DNA of 9,465 bases from CAYLNH01 sp964384625 (GTDB taxonomy: Bacteria > Verrucomicrobiota > Lentisphaeria > JABSQK01): positions 1 to 9,465 of the forward strand of contig CAYLNH010000280.1 of NCBI GenBank assembly GCA_964384625.1, written 5' to 3'. Numbering within the stretch: the stretch's first letter is position 1; every line of letters begins with the position of its first letter. A model generated the notes under the pieces. The model searched no databases. It saw only the letters and a program-made list of their open reading frames with translations, and was not told where the DNA came from. The translations under genes were made by a program, and so were the position numbers. Below, in pieces: positions 6,750-9,465 of this stretch.

Positions 6750-7975
6750 TTGCGCATCGCCTCCATCGGTTGCAGGCGGCCCGCGATCCACGCCGGCCAG
6801 ACCGCGGCCAGCAGCGACGTCACCATTACCGCGAAAAAGCCGATCATCGAATCTCTGACCTCGAGCCGCGGGATCACGTGCATCGGGAAGTTCAGCCCCT
6901 TGTACGCCGCATCCTTCACTTCGCCGCCGGAACTCAAAGCCGAAAAGTCGATGCCGCTGTCACGGAAGATCCCGACAAAGCCGTAGCCCATCAACGTGCC
7001 GATGATAACCCCCAGCAGCCCGAGCAAAACGGCCTCCAGGACAATCATCGAAACCAATCGCCGCGGCCGCGTGCCAAGGGCCAACAACATGCCGAACTCA
7101 TGCATGCGTTCGAAGGTCGACATCATCAGCGTGTTGGCGATGCCGGCGATTGCGGCGACAAAGACAAAAAACAAAATGAAGTAGCCGGCGACATCGACCA
7201 TCTTCAACATACTCGTCAACTCCGGCATGATTTCCTGCCAGACCTCCACCTTGGTATCGGCCAGGACCTCCTGCCGCGCAAGCCGCGCCTGGAGGGCGTC
7301 CGCCTGGCCGGCGGTCTTCGTGCGGACGACAATCTCATGCGCCTGTTTCGGCATCACAACCAACTGCTGCGCGTCCGCCAGAGACATCACAATACCCACC
7401 TGGTTGATCAAATCCGCCGGACTTCGGATGATCTCCTGGACCGTGTAAAGATCGTTTGCCAACGAGCCGTCGGCGCCCTGCCCCACGACCGCGATCTCGT
7501 CACCAGGTTTCACGTCGATCTTCTTCGCCAACCGATGACCGACATAGACATGCTGCAATTTCAACTTCTCCTGCATGCCTGACAGCAAACCGTAGTCATT
7601 CGACTCCACGTCGAGATCGATGCCGACGACGACGGCCGCGAAGGCATCCTGTTTCGGCGCGACCAGCACCGGCGCATAGATCCTCGCCCCGGCATTGAGA
7701 ACGGCGGCGTCCTCGCGGATGGTTTCGATCTTCTTGTCGATGTCGTACATGACCAGATCCATCGCACGCTCTTCGCGCCACTCCGGGTGATGCACCTGCA
7801 GATGCCCGATCATCGGCCCGGTAATCGCCAACCGGATGGCGTCGGCATAGCCGTGCATCGTGCTGTTCATCGCCAGCAGCGCGGCTTGACCGACCGCAAT
7901 CGCCAGCACCGCCAGCAACGTCCGACGCTTATGCCGGCCGAGATTACGCCAGGCTATCTTGATCGTCGTCATCAT
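6746..7975 (-). CDS. FtsX/MacB-type ABC transporter permease 1 (409 aa)
   Basis: This is the first permease of the pair. The N-terminal IAWRNLGRHKRRT is the usual amphipathic entry helix. TM1 is about 19-38, the periplasmic domain about 40-255, TM2 about 260-284, with the coupling segment FERMHEFGMLLALGTRPRRL. TM3 is about 307-337 and TM4 about 376-399, ending LQPMEAMRK. It differs clearly in sequence from permease 2, which suggests a LolC/LolE-like heterodimer rather than a MacB homodimer. The start is uncertain: ATGs at 7975 and 7972 and a TTG at 7981 are in frame. The only SD-like sequence (GAGGG) lies about 21 nt upstream, separated from the ATG by a hairpin (element C). It follows the LolA-like gene by 59 bp and overlaps permease 2 by 4 nt. 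Confidence 0.93.
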   Translation of the reverse strand: MMTTIKIAWRNLGRHKRRTLLAVLAIAVGQAALLAMNSTMHGYADAIRLAITGPMIGHLQVHHPEWREERAMDLVMYDIDKKIETIREDAAVLNAGARIYAPVLVAPKQDAFAAVVVGIDLDVESNDYGLLSGMQEKLKLQHVYVGHRLAKKIDVKPGDEIAVVGQGADGSLANDLYTVQEIIRSPADLINQVGIVMSLADAQQLVVMPKQAHEIVVRTKTAGQADALQARLARQEVLADTKVEVWQEIMPELTSMLKMVDVAGYFILFFVFVAAIAGIANTLMMSTFERMHEFGMLLALGTRPRRLVSMIVLEAVLLGLLGVIIGTLMGYGFVGIFRDSGIDFSALSSGGEVKDAAYKGLNFPMHVIPRLEVRDSMIGFFAVMVTSLLAAVWPAWIAGRLQPMEAMRK

Positions 7976-8020
7976 AGGCAATCGGCGGACCGATTCCCTC
8001 TAGCAGCGGCGGGGCTGCCA
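7976..8020 (-). repeat. Copy C of the CTAGAGG/TCCG hairpin element, in the leader of permease 1
   Basis: Read on the gene strand: a GC-rich hairpin (GCAGC/GCTGC, 8018-8014 with 8007-8003), then CTAGAGGG, a perfect 6-bp stem AATCGG/CCGATT around a TCCG loop, then GCCT and the ATG. Outer AGG/CCT pairing extends the stem with one mismatch and would sequester the SD-like GAGGG. Compared with copy A, the inner stem bases differ but both still pair. The element fills most of the 59-bp gap between the LolA-like gene and permease 1. Confidence 0.65.
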
Positions 8021-8034
8021 AGGGGTCGGTCGAA

Positions 8035-8811
8035 TCATCGTTTCTTTTCGAGTTGCGAAAGGCTGAAGGTGCTCTTGGGGACGTCAGCGTTGTAATCGAT
8101 GTCCTTGTATTCCATGACGGTCTTGTGTCCTTGCTGATCTTGCGGGATGAGCACCATGCGGGCGGGGATGCGGCGACCTTCGAAATTCTTGATGGTGTCC
8201 CAAGTCATGGAGCGCGCCAGCCGGTTCTTGCGATCGAAGTACTTCGCCGCCAACGGTACGGTGGCGTCTTCCGAAACAATCAGCTCGAATTTGTTCCACA
8301 GACCAACCACGTCCGGCTTCGCGGTGAAACGGATCAACCAGCCCTTGGGGTCCTCGGACTTGCCGACCAGTTCGTACGTATAGTCATCGCGCAGAGACGA
8401 TTCTTTGACCAGATCGTCGTTGGTGAAGTCCGTCCCCATCCAGGACGTCAACATCATGGACGGCGGGATCCGAATTGTCCGTTTGATGCGCGGCAGGTAG
8501 TTCCACAGATTCTTCTCGACCTTGAGCGTTGCCGTTCCGGCATCGCGCTTCGGCGCCGTGATGACCACCAGCGAGCGCTCCGTTCCCAAGGTCCAGACTT
8601 TCATTTCCATCGTACGCGTCCGCCGCGGACGCACAATGGTGATCTTCGCCTTTGAGATGCTGCTGTCGGCACGATATAGATCTTCGAAATGCTTGACCGC
8701 TGCGTCGATATCCAGTTTGCCGTCCTTGATCAGTACCGGCTTTGCATTGTCCTGCGCCGACAACGAACCGATCAGCACCAGGGAGACCAGGATCCAGAGG
8801 ATTGTTTTCAT
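8035..8811 (-). CDS. LolA-like 'outer membrane lipoprotein-sorting' periplasmic protein (258 aa)
   Basis: A Sec signal peptide (MKTILWILVSLVLIGSLSAQ, no lipobox Cys) precedes a mature protein of the PF17131 type. The diagnostic run is present: WTLGTERSLVVITAPKRDAG (74-92), LWNYLPRIKRTIRIPP (102-117), then the signature SWMGTDFTNDDLV (123-135). Later strands include WNKFELIVSE (172-181) and the closing VMEYKDIDYNADVPKSTFSL (232-251). The family is predicted to adopt a LolA/LolB-like half-barrel that holds acyl chains or other hydrophobic cargo, and is commonly encoded beside FtsX-type ABC or RND exporters. Length is normal for the family. The start at 8811 is chosen for the signal peptide and AAGG about 8 nt upstream. 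It begins one base after the regulator's stop (TAGcATG), so the two are surely cotranscribed. Role: periplasmic carrier for this transporter (inferred). Confidence 0.92.
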   Translation of the reverse strand: MKTILWILVSLVLIGSLSAQDNAKPVLIKDGKLDIDAAVKHFEDLYRADSSISKAKITIVRPRRTRTMEMKVWTLGTERSLVVITAPKRDAGTATLKVEKNLWNYLPRIKRTIRIPPSMMLTSWMGTDFTNDDLVKESSLRDDYTYELVGKSEDPKGWLIRFTAKPDVVGLWNKFELIVSEDATVPLAAKYFDRKNRLARSMTWDTIKNFEGRRIPARMVLIPQDQQGHKTVMEYKDIDYNADVPKSTFSLSQLEKKR

Positions 8812-8812
8812 G

Positions 8813-9298
8813 CTATGCCTTCTTTCCGGATTTGCGCGACCGGTTCCACTTCTTGATGATGTTTGGGAATTCCCGTTCGAAGAACGCATAAAATTCGCGA
8901 CATTCCTCCAGTCTTTGACGCGCCGCCGGGGGGTCCTCATTCATCAGCTCAAGACCGCGTTCGGCCATCTGCCGGAACATACTGGTCATCCGCGCCTTCG
9001 ACTCGAGGATGCCGGCGAAGCCCCCCGCTTTAATGCGGTAGTAGCCTTTGCGGTCACCCGGCACACCGATGCGTTCGATCAACTCCAGCTGCATCAGCAT
9101 CCGGGTCATTGTGCTCACCGACCCGCGACTGACGCCCACGGCCTTCGCCAGATCCGCCGCCGTCTGTTCCGGCGGCGTACAAACCATGAGCCAGCCCCAG
9201 ATCTTCCCGGCCGCCCGCGGGATACCCATCTGTTCGAAGAAAATTCCCAGTTCCTCGGCGAACTCTTTCTTCTGCTTCAGCTTTGTCACTTTCGCCAT
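8813..9298 (-). CDS. GbsR/MarR-family winged-helix transcriptional regulator (161 aa)
   Basis: A single winged-helix domain of the GbsR-like branch of MarR. The N-terminal helix FAEELGIFFEQMGIPRAAGK (13-32) and WGWLMVCTPPEQTAADLA (34-51) are typical, followed by the recognition helix SRGSVSTMTRMLMQLELI (57-74) and the wing RIGVPGDRKGYYRI (76-89). The C-terminal helices (about 98-150) form the dimer region, with a basic tail. GbsR-like proteins usually act as dimeric repressors of adjacent transport or stress genes. The ATG at 9298 has GAGGA about 10 nt upstream. As first gene of the operon, with a palindrome over its own -35 box, autorepression and control of the whole block are likely. The ligand is unknown, possibly the exported compound. 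Confidence 0.93.
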   Translation of the reverse strand: MAKVTKLKQKKEFAEELGIFFEQMGIPRAAGKIWGWLMVCTPPEQTAADLAKAVGVSRGSVSTMTRMLMQLELIERIGVPGDRKGYYRIKAGGFAGILESKARMTSMFRQMAERGLELMNEDPPAARQRLEECREFYAFFEREFPNIIKKWNRSRKSGKKA

Positions 9299-9324
9299 AA
9301 TCCAGTTCCTCTGCCGTCCCTATA

Positions 9325-9353
9325 CGCATACACCTTTTAGAACTTTCAGTCAA
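9325..9353 (-). promoter_or_regulatory. Possible sigma70-like promoter of the operon
   Basis: Reading toward the regulator gene, TTGACT (9353-9348) is a good -35 box. A 17-bp spacer leads to TATGCG (9330-9325), a poor -10 box; TATAGG a few bases further is an alternative at a non-standard spacing. Its position 27 bp upstream of the ATG fits. The -35 is convincing, the -10 is not. Confidence 0.4.
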
Positions 9354-9360
9354 GACTGAA
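9345..9360. promoter_or_regulatory. 16-bp palindrome, candidate operator of the GbsR/MarR regulator
   Basis: TTCAGTC and GACTGAA are perfect inverted 7-bp arms around a 2-bp spacer, 46 bp upstream of the regulator's ATG. The site covers the -35 box, so a bound dimer would block polymerase. The size and symmetry suit a MarR-type dimer. No second copy was seen in the window. Assignment to this regulator is inference from position. Confidence 0.6.
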
Positions 9361-9410
9361 TTTACTAAAAATAGAAGCCCGGGACGCGCCGACGTTCGAC
9401 GGAGCGAATC

Positions 9411-9460
9411 GTAAGCCCTCGACGACTGCCCTTCGCGGTCCGCATAGAGATCCCGCACCC
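9411..9460 (-). repeat. Right copy of the edge repeat plus a 15-mer shared with the internal cluster
   Basis: 9411-9434 is the inverted counterpart of 28-51 (22 of 24 bases). Next to it, 9446-9460 is the exact reverse complement of the 15-mer at 5083-5097, and the match continues into TGCGG after a one-base indel. This links the edge repeat to the intergenic cluster inside the operon and supports a dispersed composite repeat family. The flank 9361-9410 shows nothing else recognisable. Confidence 0.6.
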
Positions 9461-9465
9461 TCTTG

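Noticed and set aside
5994..7582. Long plus-strand open frames opposite both permeases
   Set aside because: Antisense shadows of two clear FtsX-type genes; no transmembrane or domain pattern of their own.
28..9434. Composite transposon bounded by inverted repeats
   Set aside because: No transposase or integrase gene and no visible target-site duplication; part of the repeat also occurs inside the operon, which fits a dispersed intergenic family better.

Overview
The window holds a compact block of seven genes, all on the minus strand and read from right to left. I read it as one probable operon for an envelope transport system in a Gram-negative (outer-membrane) bacterium. Moderately high GC, signal peptides, a beta-barrel outer-membrane protein ending in Phe, and several families of dispersed hairpin repeats suggest an uncultured lineage with a repeat-rich genome, perhaps in the PVC or FCB groups. 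That placement is a guess: there is no rRNA or other phylogenetic marker.

Layout in transcription order: (1) 9298-8813, GbsR/MarR-type winged-helix regulator, preceded by a possible promoter whose -35 box lies in a perfect 16-bp palindrome (candidate operator). (2) 8811-8035, secreted LolA-like 'outer membrane lipoprotein-sorting' protein (PF17131 type). (3) 7975-6746 and (4) 6749-5499, two different FtsX/MacB-type permeases overlapping by ATGA. (5) 5002-4235, LolD/MacB-type ATPase. (6) 4103-2832, predicted outer-membrane beta-barrel. (7) 2724-109, an 871-residue secreted helical TPR-like protein of unknown function. There is no tRNA, rRNA, CRISPR array or transposase.

Inferred pathway: the ATPase and the two permeases form a LolCDE/MacB-like mechanotransmission complex in the inner membrane. 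The LolA-like protein would take the released lipid, lipoprotein or other hydrophobic cargo across the periplasm. The beta-barrel would be the outer-membrane acceptor or exit, and the TPR protein a periplasmic scaffold. The regulator would control the set and itself. The substrate cannot be read from the sequence.

The second theme is repeats placed at gene junctions. (a) A 496-bp gap between permease 2 and the ATPase is filled with hairpin repeats, including two 87-bp tandem units differing at one base. A minus-strand open frame starts 2 bp after the permease stop and ends in an ATGA overlap with the ATPase start. (b) A small hairpin element (CTAGAGG, stem, TCCG loop, stem, GCCT) occurs three times: as the last codons of the ATPase gene, over the start of the beta-barrel gene, and between an SD-like sequence and the start of permease 1. 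(c) A 24-bp motif occurs in inverted orientation near both window edges. These dispersed elements appear to have been absorbed into coding tails and translation starts.
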